Notes under the pieces: model-generated
Databases searched by the model: none
Told to the model about the DNA's origin: nothing
Seen by the model: only the letters and a program-made list of their open reading frames with translations
Shown: in pieces, positions 8,536 to 16,663 of the stretch
Layout: each line of letters opens with the position of its first letter
How positions within the stretch are numbered: the first letter of the stretch is position 1
Position numbers and translations under genes: made by a program
Assembly (NCBI RefSeq): GCF_001629735.1
Contig: NZ_CP015224.1
Span: forward strand, 3,100,001-3,164,000
From: Lysinibacillus sphaericus
GTDB lineage: Bacteria > Bacillota > Bacilli > Bacillales_A > Planococcaceae
DNA: 64,000 nucleotides
Reading direction: 5' to 3'

Positions 8536-9282
8536 ATGAATGCACAGATTCAGCAATATTTACAGCATATTCAATTTCAAGGAACCTTAGAGCCTACCGT
8601 CCAACTACTTGGACAGCTACAAACAAAGCATCTATTGACGATTCCCTATGAAAATTTAGATGTTGCCTTGAACCTCGGTATCTCATTCTCTATTCCTGAT
8701 TTATTTCAAAAGATTATTATAGAAAGACGTGGGGGCAATTGTTTTGAACTGAATATTTTATTTAGCTGGCTTTTACGGGAGCTCGGCTTTTCAGTTACCA
8801 ACCGCTATGCTCAGTTTTGGCGTAATGTTGAAGAACACTCTCCTCCTGAAGATATACCCATGCACCAGCTATTACTAGTAAAAGATGCAAAACAATCCTA
8901 TATTTCAGATGTAGGCGTTGGTGCTTTAGCGCCTTGTAAACCAGTACCGTTAATAGCAGGATATCAGCATCGCGAAGGCCGAGAATTGTATAAAGTAGAG
9001 TATGATGAAGAAAATGGTTGGATGCTTTTTGAACTAACCAAGCAACAATGGCGTTTGCTTTATTGTTTTCATGATGATGCAAATGATGCAAAATTTGCCC
9101 CACGACTCTCTAAACAAAAAAATAAAATTGCCATGATTCGAACTACTCGTGGACGTCACACGATGATGAACAATGAATTTAGAATTTACGAAGGGCAATC
9201 CTTAACTACCTATACAACAAACACTGAGAAGGAATGGCTGCAAGCTCTACAGCGCTTTTTTCATATCTCTTTACAACAATAA
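8536..9282 (+). CDS. nat: arylamine N-acetyltransferase
   Basis: A 248-residue NAT-family enzyme that moves acetyl groups from acetyl-CoA to arylamines and hydrazines. The catalytic Cys sits in RRGGNCFELN (residues ~65-74), the His in PMHQLLLV and the Asp in YISDVGVG, completing the Cys-His-Asp triad. It stands alone, with GGAAGTGAGG before the ATG and a terminator behind, divergent from nagB. Physiological substrates in Bacillales are not established. Confidence 0.9.
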   Translation: MNAQIQQYLQHIQFQGTLEPTVQLLGQLQTKHLLTIPYENLDVALNLGISFSIPDLFQKIIIERRGGNCFELNILFSWLLRELGFSVTNRYAQFWRNVEEHSPPEDIPMHQLLLVKDAKQSYISDVGVGALAPCKPVPLIAGYQHREGRELYKVEYDEENGWMLFELTKQQWRLLYCFHDDANDAKFAPRLSKQKNKIAMIRTTRGRHTMMNNEFRIYEGQSLTTYTTNTEKEWLQALQRFFHISLQQ

Positions 9283-9318
9283 AGGAAAGCGAGTCCATCA
9301 GTGGCTTGCTTTCCTTTC
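9281..9318. terminator. bidirectional terminator
   Basis: AAAGGAAAGCGAGTCC pairs with GGCTTGCTTTCCTTT, with two mismatches. It separates nat and the SLH gene, which converge. Confidence 0.75.
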
Positions 9319-9322
9319 CTGA

Positions 9323-10408
9323 TTATTTCATTGTCCGATTGAATAGTTCAAATACAACTTTATCATTGTGTAGTTCCTTGACTAAACCAATATCATCTAC
9401 GAAATAATAAGTTTTTACCACATCACTATATACTGACCTTTTCTCTACTATAATTACACCCGTATATTGCACTTCTCCAGCTTGTACTGTACCATTCGTT
9501 GATTTTACAGTTACTCGTTCTCCTGCAGTAACCCCTGGATCATCTTCATGTAAAATAACCCCTATTCTAAGTGGTAGTTCCATATATAAATCATAATGTG
9601 TATTAGCGTCACTAGCAATGGCTTGACCATATACACGATCATGACCATATAAAAGCTCATCAGAAAGAGTTTGTCCTGTGCTAATATTTTTGACTGTCCA
9701 TACATCATTTTTACCGTCATGTTGCTTATATTGATAGCTCAAGGTATACCGCTTATGGTCACTTAAAGAATAATAGCCATACGTATAAACAAACGCGGGG
9801 TCCTTTAGCAAACTAGGCTTAGAAAGAGTCAATGCTCGCGCTAAAAAAGCTGAGAAGTGGGCACGTGTAACAGGAGCATTAGGTTTAAACTCACCATTCT
9901 CATAGCCCCTTACCAAATGATTATGAGCCAGTGTTAAAATTTCTTTATAACCATATGTCTGCTCCGTCACATCTGTAAAATAATAAGGATCTGACCCTTT
10001 TAATTTGAAAGCCCTATTTAGCACAATAGCCATTTCCGCTCTAGTTAACGGTGCATCTGGGTTAAATTTATGGGCTGCATCAAATATTCCTTTTTTTTGT
10101 ACAGCAGCTATTTCTTTGTAGTATTTATTAGCTGGCGTTACATCCTGATAATTGGGGTTTTGTATGTTGATTGTGTTTAGCCCCAAAGCACGTGTTAGCA
10201 TAACAGCTACCTGTGCTTTCGTTACATAATCATTCGGCTTGAATAACTGATTGGAATAGCCCTTCACAATATCCTGCTCTACTAAATAATGGATTTCTGT
10301 CATCAAGGTATCATCCGTTAAATCTTTAAAGCTGGCTGCCTGCACTTCCCTCGGTATTATGCCAATCGCTATCAGGATCAAACATACTAATTTCAATATG
10401 TTCCTCAC
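9323..10408 (-). CDS. secreted protein with three S-layer homology domains
   Basis: A 361-residue exported protein. Residues 1-24 form a signal peptide ending VQA. Three SLH domains follow, about residues 26-75, 85-137 and 142-195, each with the pattern [VL]-TKAQ/TRAE/TRAH and GYxNxxFKPN. SLH domains hold proteins to pyruvylated wall polymers in Bacillales. The C-terminal ~160 residues are beta-rich and not recognised. The start is GTG 10408 behind GGAGGAGGG. It is probably a wall-attached protein rather than the main S-layer subunit, which would be much longer. Confidence 0.88.
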   Translation of the reverse strand: MRNILKLVCLILIAIGIIPREVQAASFKDLTDDTLMTEIHYLVEQDIVKGYSNQLFKPNDYVTKAQVAVMLTRALGLNTINIQNPNYQDVTPANKYYKEIAAVQKKGIFDAAHKFNPDAPLTRAEMAIVLNRAFKLKGSDPYYFTDVTEQTYGYKEILTLAHNHLVRGYENGEFKPNAPVTRAHFSAFLARALTLSKPSLLKDPAFVYTYGYYSLSDHKRYTLSYQYKQHDGKNDVWTVKNISTGQTLSDELLYGHDRVYGQAIASDANTHYDLYMELPLRIGVILHEDDPGVTAGERVTVKSTNGTVQAGEVQYTGVIIVEKRSVYSDVVKTYYFVDDIGLVKELHNDKVVFELFNRTMK

Positions 10409-10467
10409 ATTATCCCTCCTCCATCGATTCTTTACCCATAAAGACGTGTAGTTATGCTAAAAATGAA

Positions 10468-10498
10468 AAAAGACTCTTCTGAAAGAGACTTTATTCGT
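10468..10498 (-). terminator. weak hairpin after the VOC pseudogene
   Basis: A CTCTT/AAGAG stem, extended past a mismatch, followed on the minus strand by TCTTTTTTC. It overlaps the end of the broken VOC gene. Confidence 0.5.
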
Positions 10499-10850
10499 TA
10501 TTTTTATGTTGAATTAATCCAATTTCTATGCCAGTCGGATCCATCAAATAAGCAAGATAAAAGTCCTCAAACTCCATTTTTCCACGTAAAATAGTAGCCC
10601 CATTGCTGGTTGCCTGCTCAATAACTTCATCCATTGCATCCACTTCAATCTGAATTCGTGTACCATGTGGATAATCACTAGGTCCTTTGCTAATACCACC
10701 ATTAATCCCAATTTTGCTTTCATGCCCAGTTGTAACTGGCCAATAATCCCAATTTGGAGCCGCTATCCTCCAGCCAAACACTTAGCTATAAAAAGCTGCC
10801 GCTTTCTTCGGTTCCTGACTATTTAATTCAAAGCCAATCACTCTTCCCAT
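10491..10850 (-). pseudogene. VOC-family protein interrupted by an in-frame stop
   Basis: Reading from ATG 10850, behind an AAGGGGGAT site, the frame begins MGRVIGFELNSQEPKKAAAF and reaches TAA at 10782-10784 after 22 codons. Translation then continues in the same frame without a shift as VFGWRI... to 10491, giving a full VOC/glyoxalase domain of about 119 codons. VOC proteins normally read FY-x-E-VFGW here, so TAA most likely replaced a Glu codon (GAA) by one substitution. The remainder, DPTGIEIGLIQ, is intact, so inactivation is recent or the base is a sequencing error. Confidence 0.85.
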
Positions 10851-10978
10851 ACAAATCCCCCTTTTTTAAGCATAACAAATAATTCAACAAACAATTGGAA
10901 TTTCCTTCCTTTCCAACCGTATTTCAAATAAAAATTTTACCTATTTATTTAATTAGAAAATTATGTATAATTAAATTA

Positions 10979-10990
10979 GAACGATTGTTC
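10979..10990 (+). promoter_or_regulatory. palindromic operator of the TetR gene
   Basis: GAACGATTGTTC has GAAC/GTTC arms. It lies 10 nt downstream of a TATAAT (10964-10969) and just before the AAAGGAG of the TetR gene, a typical autorepression site. The assignment is inferred. Confidence 0.5.
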
Positions 10991-11012
10991 AAATCATTAA
11001 AGGAGTACAACA

Positions 11013-11609
11013 TTGAATAAAAGACGCTATGACAGTGACAAGGCAAAGCTTGAAATTATCAAACATGCCACCCAATTATTTTCTCAACATGGCTATAATC
11101 AAACATCTGTTGGCGATATTTCGAAGGTTTCTGGTTACAGTAAAGGACATATTTATTATCATTTCGAAAATAAGGAAAAGTTATTTGTGCTTTTAGCGCA
11201 GCAATCAATGAAAAATTGGCATGACAAATGGTTGCAAAAAGAATCTTCATACACCACATCAACAGAAAAATTGTATGGTATGGCCCTACATGTCCTCTAT
11301 GAGTATCAAACACCTTTACTAAAATCAGGTCAGGAACTGGCATCTAATCCTAAATCAACCCCCGAATCTATACAGCAGTTATTCAATTTAGCTATTACAC
11401 CTATGAATGCTTATCGTGTAATTCTTCAAGAGGGCATCGACCAAAACGAATTTGTTCATGGCGATGTAGATACTTGGACCGTCTTACTAGGCACATGGCT
11501 AGGCGGATTATGTCAGCTTACCAATACTCAACATTTGAAATCATTAGAACCACTCTTTCAACAAGCAATAACGATTTTCTTAAAAGAAATTAAAAAAGGT
11601 GGGATTTAA
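11013..11609 (+). CDS. TetR/AcrR-family transcriptional regulator
   Basis: A 198-residue repressor with an N-terminal TetR helix-turn-helix (residues ~10-55: ATQLFSQHGYNQTSVGDISK, then SGYSKGHIYYHFENKEKLF) and a C-terminal ligand-binding half. It starts at TTG 11013 after AAAGGAG. It is first in a three-gene operon, abutting the GDSL hydrolase gene with no gap. It probably represses its own operon through the palindrome at 10979-10990. The ligand is unknown. Confidence 0.9.
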   Translation: MNKRRYDSDKAKLEIIKHATQLFSQHGYNQTSVGDISKVSGYSKGHIYYHFENKEKLFVLLAQQSMKNWHDKWLQKESSYTTSTEKLYGMALHVLYEYQTPLLKSGQELASNPKSTPESIQQLFNLAITPMNAYRVILQEGIDQNEFVHGDVDTWTVLLGTWLGGLCQLTNTQHLKSLEPLFQQAITIFLKEIKKGGI

Positions 11610-12311
11610 ATGAAAGTAGGTTTAATAGGTGATAGCTTAACAGAAGGTCGTCCAGGAGTTTCATTTTATAATCTTTTAAAACTGCAATATCCTCATATTT
11701 CATTTGACAATCTTGGGAATCCAGGCGAGACGATTAAAAGTTTATTTACTCGCTTGGAAAAAACGCCACTCCAATCCTCCTATGATCTCCTTTTTCTTTG
11801 GGTAGGCGTCAATGACGTCTATTCAAAATTATTAAAGGTGCAAGCACAACCCGTGACGAAGGATCATATAGAATTCGAAGAGTACTGCCTCAAAGTATTA
11901 GAGAAAGCACATACCGCTTCTAAAAATGTTGTGCTAGTATCTCCAGCATTAGTAGGAGAAGATCTTCAAAATCACTCTAACAACGAAGTAAAAGAGCTAA
12001 CGTCCGTTATGGAGTCTATTGCATTGAAATCCGGCAATGTTTATTTTGTGAATATGCAAAATCTCTTTAAAGAGCATTTAGAACATTTGGACTGCTCAAG
12101 CTTTATTAATACGAGTGTAATGAGAGTTCTACTAGATGTTTTATTTTACAAAAATCCTTTACGCATCGATAAATTATCTCAAAAAAGAGGGCTACATGTA
12201 ACTATGGATGGCGTTCATTTAAATAGTAAAGGTGCTGATATAGTGGCACAGCAATATAGCTCTATCATTGAACATTATGCAAACGAAGGAGACAAAATCG
12301 GGAGGTCCTAA
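11610..12311 (+). CDS. SGNH/GDSL-type hydrolase
   Basis: A 233-residue SGNH hydrolase. Block I with the nucleophile Ser is GLIGDSLTEG (residues ~4-13), block III contains GVND, and the Asp-x-x-His block V is DGVHLNSKG near the C-terminus. These enzymes are esterases, lipases or deacetylases. No signal peptide is seen, so it acts in the cytoplasm. Its ATG follows the TetR stop immediately. A role in modifying an ester compound sensed by the regulator is inferred. Confidence 0.88.
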   Translation: MKVGLIGDSLTEGRPGVSFYNLLKLQYPHISFDNLGNPGETIKSLFTRLEKTPLQSSYDLLFLWVGVNDVYSKLLKVQAQPVTKDHIEFEEYCLKVLEKAHTASKNVVLVSPALVGEDLQNHSNNEVKELTSVMESIALKSGNVYFVNMQNLFKEHLEHLDCSSFINTSVMRVLLDVLFYKNPLRIDKLSQKRGLHVTMDGVHLNSKGADIVAQQYSSIIEHYANEGDKIGRS

Positions 12312-12314
12312 AAA

Positions 12315-13124
12315 ATGAAAAAGATTGCTGTTGTTACAGGTGGTGTATCAGGGATAGGAAAGGCCATTTGCCAGGAATTAATTACTCGACATATATTTGT
12401 CATTATTGCTGATATTCAAGAACAAGAAGGTCGTATGTTAGAAGCACAGTTAAATAAAGATGCTGTTCATGCAAAATTTGTACCACTAAATGTAACCGAT
12501 TACAATAGTGTAGCATCTGTCATTCATGGTGTAATTGAAGAATATCATCGGATAGATTATCTGTTTAATAATGCTGGAATTGCTATGTACGGAGAGCTGG
12601 GTGAAACGACTATTGAGGATTGGAAGGAAATTATGGCTATTAATTTGTGGGGTGTCATTTATGGTACTCAACTAGGTTATTCACTTATGAAAAAACAAGG
12701 TTTTGGACATATCATCAATACCTCATCAGCTGCAGGGTTAGGACCTTCTCCTTTTTCTTCTGCATACGCTACTACCAAACATGCTGTTATAGGATTAACG
12801 ACCTCTCTACACTATGAGGCTGAGGAATTTGGGATTAAGGTGAGTGCCTTATGTCCAACGTTTGTGGATACACCTATTTTCGATAACGCCAAAGCGATTC
12901 ATATGGATAAATCAATTATCACCAAACAATTACAGCAGCAAAAAATGATCTCACCTCAGCGAATTGCAAAAATTGCTATAGAAGGTGTTCATCAAAATAA
13001 GCCTATCATTTGTCCAATGCCAATGCGCAAAACAATGGATGTTATTTTTACTATTTTTCCTTTTCTACACAAAGCGTTAATGAGAATGGTTTGTAAAGTG
13101 AGTCGTAATGCCCGTTTAACCTAA
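12315..13124 (+). CDS. short-chain dehydrogenase/reductase
   Basis: A 269-residue classical SDR. The cofactor-binding motif TGGVSGIG is at residues ~8-15, NNAG near 87-90, the catalytic Ser in NTSSAAG and the Tyr-x-x-x-Lys in YATTK. The acidic residue after beta-2 (ADIQEQEG) favours NAD. The C-terminal FPFLHKALMRMV is hydrophobic and may touch membranes. It lies 3 nt behind the GDSL gene, with GGGAGGTCC as ribosome binding site, so TetR, hydrolase and SDR form one operon. The substrate is unknown. Confidence 0.9.
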   Translation: MKKIAVVTGGVSGIGKAICQELITRHIFVIIADIQEQEGRMLEAQLNKDAVHAKFVPLNVTDYNSVASVIHGVIEEYHRIDYLFNNAGIAMYGELGETTIEDWKEIMAINLWGVIYGTQLGYSLMKKQGFGHIINTSSAAGLGPSPFSSAYATTKHAVIGLTTSLHYEAEEFGIKVSALCPTFVDTPIFDNAKAIHMDKSIITKQLQQQKMISPQRIAKIAIEGVHQNKPIICPMPMRKTMDVIFTIFPFLHKALMRMVCKVSRNARLT

Positions 13125-13132
13125 ACGCTACA

Positions 13133-13163
13133 AAGGCTCCCTACTAGTGGGAGCCTTGCTTAT
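13133..13163. terminator. bidirectional terminator
   Basis: AAGGCTCCC and GGGAGCCTT form the stem. It lies between the SDR gene and the convergent ABC transporter operon and overlaps the end of the latter. Confidence 0.85.
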
Positions 13164-13839
13164 TTTGTAATACCACACCATCGCTCATTTTAATAATACG
13201 ATCTGTATAAGCTAGCATCTCTTCGTCATGCGTCACTAATAATGTTGTGATACTTAAAGTTTTTGTTAATGTTCTTAATAACATCATAATTTCTTTAGAA
13301 CGCTGTGAATCTAAACTTGCTGTTGGCTCATCTGCAAACAGCACTTTCGGTTGATGAATGATGGCACGTGCAATCGCTACACGTTGCTTTTCTCCCCCTG
13401 ACAATGAAGAAGGATAAGCATCTTGACGATGAGCCAGCCCAACTAACTGTAATAAACGATTTACTTCATGCTTTTGTTCATGTTTCTTCAGTGGAGACCC
13501 AGCAACATCCAACATTAATAGCAGCTGTTCTTCTACGGTAAGAAAAGGTACAAGATGAGCAAACTGAAAAACAAAGCCAAATTTACTTGCACGCAGCTTT
13601 CGTACTTGTTCTTCGTTCATAGTCGTTAAATTTTGTCCCTCAAAAAGAATCTGTCCATCCGTTGCGGGTTGCAGTCCAGCAGCTATAGTTAATAGCGTAC
13701 TTTTTCCTGAACCAGATGCACCTACCAATGCCGTAATCTCTCCTTCTTTTAAGGATAAATTAATACCTTTTAAAATTTCCTCTTCGACATCACCATTTTT
13801 AAACGTTTTTCTTACTTCATCAATCGTAAATAACGTCAT
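13144..13839 (-). CDS. ABC transporter ATP-binding protein, HrtA/MacB type
   Basis: A 231-residue nucleotide-binding subunit. Walker A is GASGSGKST, the signature LSGGEKQR, Walker B VLFADEPTAS and the H-loop VTHDEE. It belongs to the group paired with FtsX/MacB-type permeases. The permease ends 2 nt upstream, so the two are co-transcribed. Resemblance of the permease to staphylococcal HrtB suggests export of heme or another hydrophobic toxicant, but no HssRS two-component system lies nearby. Confidence 0.9.
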   Translation of the reverse strand: MTLFTIDEVRKTFKNGDVEEEILKGINLSLKEGEITALVGASGSGKSTLLTIAAGLQPATDGQILFEGQNLTTMNEEQVRKLRASKFGFVFQFAHLVPFLTVEEQLLLMLDVAGSPLKKHEQKHEVNRLLQLVGLAHRQDAYPSSLSGGEKQRVAIARAIIHQPKVLFADEPTASLDSQRSKEIMMLLRTLTKTLSITTLLVTHDEEMLAYTDRIIKMSDGVVLQNKQGSH

Positions 13840-13841
13840 GA

Positions 13842-14873
13842 CTAAGCCTCCCCTTGGTGTATTGCTTGTAACGGTTGAATTTTTTTAATTTGTAGACCTG
13901 ACAATGTAGCTCCCACAAAACCAATGACAAGGAACACTAACGATAGCTGCATTGTTGTACCAAAATTTAACGTAAATGGCATCCCCTTTGGCGCAACTAT
14001 ATTGAATAATTGACTAAGGCTGACTGATAATACTAGTGAAATAGCTGTAATAATCACCATCTGTGTCCAGATCATGTTAAACAACCTACCTGTTTTTAAT
14101 CCAATTGCTTTTAGAATGCCATATAGGCCAATCTTTTGTACATTCATCATATAGAAGAAAATAGCAAACAGCATACCACTAATGACAACTAAAAACCAAA
14201 TAATCATATTTAAAGACATCTGTTCCGCACTGTAACTCGGGATAGCATTCAGAAATTCTTTATTGCTATAAGACTGTAGCCCCTCAAAATCCTTGGCAGC
14301 ATTGTGTGGAACAAAAATTAACTGCATATCCTGTATCCGATACATTTCCTGGTAAGCCTCTTTACTGATATACGCAACAGGGGCATGGCTATATTTCTTT
14401 TGCTCCACAAAGCCTTTCACCTTGAACTCTCCACTATATTGATTGTTCGCTAATATATCTCCCACTTTTATTCCCTTTTCCTGTAGCGAGCTGTCTAACA
14501 GGACCTCACCTTGACGCACATTTCTAAATAGTGATGACTCTGTCGATGTGACAAAGGCCACACTTTGCTGTTTATCATCCTCATCACTTAAAAAGCCCAT
14601 TTGAATAGAAAAGGCAACTGCTTCCTTCTCTTCAGACATGACTTCCTGTTGTAGATTGTTAGAGATTCTCGAAAGATTAAACGTCCCATCAGCATCCTCT
14701 GTCATGTAGAATTGCCCCTGCGGTAAGTCTTTTATTAAAGCTGCATTATCCTGTGACAAGCCATTCGCCAAACCTGAAATAATAAACGTTAAAAAACTAA
14801 CTAGGAAGATGATGGAGCCCAAGATTAAAAATCGTACTTTATTTTTCTTCATTTCTTTCCAGGCAAGATTCAT
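13842..14873 (-). CDS. ABC transporter permease, HrtB-like (FtsX/MacB fold)
   Basis: A 343-residue permease with one N-terminal membrane helix (residues ~15-36), a large extracytoplasmic domain (~40-215) and three C-terminal helices (~220-335). The start MNLAWKEMKKNKVRF, the SGLANGLSQDN stretch and YSAEQMSLNMI before helix 2 resemble Staphylococcus HrtB, the heme-efflux permease. This is judged from memory, not by a search. It is first in a two-gene operon with the ATPase. Confidence 0.82.
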   Translation of the reverse strand: MNLAWKEMKKNKVRFLILGSIIFLVSFLTFIISGLANGLSQDNAALIKDLPQGQFYMTEDADGTFNLSRISNNLQQEVMSEEKEAVAFSIQMGFLSDEDDKQQSVAFVTSTESSLFRNVRQGEVLLDSSLQEKGIKVGDILANNQYSGEFKVKGFVEQKKYSHAPVAYISKEAYQEMYRIQDMQLIFVPHNAAKDFEGLQSYSNKEFLNAIPSYSAEQMSLNMIIWFLVVISGMLFAIFFYMMNVQKIGLYGILKAIGLKTGRLFNMIWTQMVIITAISLVLSVSLSQLFNIVAPKGMPFTLNFGTTMQLSLVFLVIGFVGATLSGLQIKKIQPLQAIHQGEA

Positions 14874-14981
14874 CCTTTATCCCTCCATTTCTTTAATTAT
14901 CCTTAGCTTAAAATTGTTTCATGAACAGAGCATGAACTAATCATTAAGAATGGAAAAGAAAAAAAAGAAACGAAAACAAAT

Positions 14982-15023
14982 AAACCGCTCTGAAGGAAAG
15001 TCATTTATCCTACAGAACGGTTT
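14982..15023 (-). terminator. terminator of the regulator-peptide unit
   Basis: AAACCG/CGGTTT, TCTG/CAGA and AGGA/TCCT blocks with two mismatches form a long hairpin. On the minus strand it is followed by a T-rich tract (ATTTGTTTTCGTTTC). It would end transcripts from the HTH-TPR regulator and its peptide gene. Confidence 0.65.
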
Positions 15024-15206
15024 AGATCTTCATCTAAAAAAACTCATATAATCCATTTTTAAAGTAATTGTACTCGTTTTAATTAATTAACTTTCTCCCA
15101 TACCCTTCATAAAAAATCTGCCTATCTCTCTCAGTTTCAAAGGCTTGTGGTTTACACTGTTCCTCAATCATAAGATAGAGCCACTACCTTCTCCCACTCT
15201 TGCCTT
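15024..15206 (-). pseudogene. decayed coding remnant downstream of the peptide gene
   Basis: Two frames on the minus strand read like pieces of one protein. The first gives FIHRFYKRQEWEKVVALSYD and stops at TGA; a frame offset by one base continues as MIEEQCKPQAFETERDRQIF and ends YEGYGRKLIN at TAA. Together they suggest a frameshifted gene end. Its first codons overlap the peptide gene in another frame. I do not recognise the family. An ATG occurs at the second frame's start, but it lacks a ribosome binding site. Confidence 0.4.
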
Positions 15207-15293
15207 TTATAAAACCGGTGGATGAATTGGAACAGATATAATTATTACTGCAGCACTCAGTATTAAAATTGATAATCCAACATTTTTCTTCAT
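15207..15293 (-). CDS. putative signalling pro-peptide of the HTH-TPR regulator
   Basis: A 28-residue ORF: Met-Lys-Lys start, about 16 hydrophobic residues, then the C-terminal tail SVPIHPPVL. AAAGGAGA overlaps the regulator's stop codon, and the ATG lies 14 nt after that stop, so the two genes are tightly coupled. A hydrophobic export segment plus a short C-terminal tail, encoded directly behind a TPR regulator, is the layout of PapR, NprX and Phr pro-peptides. The mature peptide would be some part of the last 5-9 residues (inference). Two internal prolines and a His make it unlike PapR or NprX. Confidence 0.6.
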   Translation of the reverse strand: MKKNVGLSILILSAAVIIISVPIHPPVL

Positions 15294-15307
15294 ATTCACA
15301 CTCTCCT

Positions 15308-16528
15308 TTAAATTTCAATAAATTGCATAGCTTTCTCGAACTGCTTTTCTTGTCGATAATACTCTCCCAATAAATTAGAAAATTGTTGGTGCATTTCTTT
15401 TAATTCTTCATTATCTGCTATAAATGGAATTAACCTCCCTTCTAAAAAATCCATCGCTTTCTTTTTTTCTTCTCCTAGCAAATATAAATAAAAAGTAGCA
15501 AATAAATTAAAACTTAATTTTTTCTTATTTTTTGCTTCTTCCTTTAGAATAGTAAAGGTTTTTATACTTTTTTCCGTTTGTTCTAAGCGAAATTGCGTAA
15601 CACCTAAATTATATAAGCAAAGCAGATAATGATCACAGTTCTTTGACATTAAAGAAGCGCTTTTTTCAAAGTAAATTAATGCATTTTCATATTCCCATCT
15701 CATTTGGTACAAATCCCCCAAATTGTGATATATAGCAGGTAATAGCTGCTGTTGCTGTAATAGCTCCACATTTCTCACTAAATGTTCATAGATTTCGATT
15801 GCTTCGTGAAACACTTTTCCTCGAGAGTAATTGAGTGCCAGAGACATTAATGTATAAACAATTCTTTTAAAATTAAATTGGTCCTTATAGAATTGAAGAG
15901 CTTTTTTCCCATAAATAATTGCTTGGCTTGGTTCTTCTAACCGCCCTTTTATTAAAGCGAAATGATAGTAAAACTCTCCTTCTAGTGACCCTAGTTCTGG
16001 ATGTATTTGAAGTATTTGAGTTAGTTCTTTAGCTGCTTCCTCATATTTACCTTTTGTAATTAAAACTAATGCATAATAATATGAATGTAAATACCTTTCA
16101 TGTTGGGAAAAATTTGGTCGGTGGGCATTTAGCCATTTTAATTGATTGTCTGCTAATTTATGCTCTTTAACAAACACATAATAACGTAACTTATAAAGTT
16201 CATATAAATAAATAGATTCTGTAAAACCTATTATTTCTTCATATTCTTTTAATCTGCTCATTGTCTCTTTTACTTTATCAATCTCTAGGTAATTTATATG
16301 TTTTTGTAAATCATTTAATAGGCAAATAATATTTTGTTCGTTATTCTCTACATCGTGAATACTAATATTTAATCGTTCTAGCAGTAGACGTATTGTCTCG
16401 CTATTTGCTTCTTTATTATTATTCTCAATTTTACTTAAATGAGGAATCGAGCAAATCCCCATCGCCACTGAATTCTGTGTCATTCCTAGCTTTGTACGAT
16501 AGTACTTAATTAATGAACCAATCTTCAT
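15308..16528 (-). CDS. HTH-TPR transcriptional regulator of RRNPP type (PlcR/NprR-like)
   Basis: A 406-residue protein. Residues 1-60 are an XRE helix-turn-helix (IGSLIKYYRTKLGMTQNSVA, then CSIPHLSKIENNNKEA). The rest is a helical array of about six to eight TPR units, e.g. YHNLGDLYQMRWEYENALIYF and YNLGVTQFRLEQTEKSI. This domain order defines PlcR, NprR and PrgX-like regulators, which bind a re-imported oligopeptide in the TPR groove. ATG 16528 is preferred, because GGGAGG is 8 nt away; ATG 16534 is too close. It is divergent from a secreted protease and followed by a peptide gene. Confidence 0.88.
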   Translation of the reverse strand: MKIGSLIKYYRTKLGMTQNSVAMGICSIPHLSKIENNNKEANSETIRLLLERLNISIHDVENNEQNIICLLNDLQKHINYLEIDKVKETMSRLKEYEEIIGFTESIYLYELYKLRYYVFVKEHKLADNQLKWLNAHRPNFSQHERYLHSYYYALVLITKGKYEEAAKELTQILQIHPELGSLEGEFYYHFALIKGRLEEPSQAIIYGKKALQFYKDQFNFKRIVYTLMSLALNYSRGKVFHEAIEIYEHLVRNVELLQQQQLLPAIYHNLGDLYQMRWEYENALIYFEKSASLMSKNCDHYLLCLYNLGVTQFRLEQTEKSIKTFTILKEEAKNKKKLSFNLFATFYLYLLGEEKKKAMDFLEGRLIPFIADNEELKEMHQQFSNLLGEYYRQEKQFEKAMQFIEI

Positions 16529-16568
16529 TTTCATAACCTCCCGTATCGAATGACTGTATTTTACATTT

Positions 16569-16597
16569 ATTATAATCATAATTTTCCCAATAATCAA
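16569..16597 (-). promoter_or_regulatory. sigma-A promoter of the regulator gene
   Basis: On the minus strand TTGATT (complement of 16592-16597), a 17-nt spacer and a perfect TATAAT (complement of 16569-16574) lie about 40 nt before the regulator ATG. This suggests constitutive expression. Confidence 0.7.
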
Positions 16598-16604
16598 AAA
16601 ACCT

Positions 16605-16638
16605 AAATTATGGTAGATTCAAATTGTAGTACTATAAC
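16605..16638 (+). promoter_or_regulatory. protease promoter with direct repeats, candidate regulator site
   Basis: AAATTATGGTAG (16605-16616) and AAATTGTAGTAC (16621-16632) are near-identical 12-mers with a 16-nt period, ending at a TATAAC -10 (16633-16638). No good -35 exists where they lie, which fits activation by a bound regulator. The PlcR-box consensus is not present. Assignment to the neighbouring regulator is inferred. Confidence 0.4.
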
Positions 16639-16663
16639 TTAATTTGAAAAGGAGTTGGAAAGA

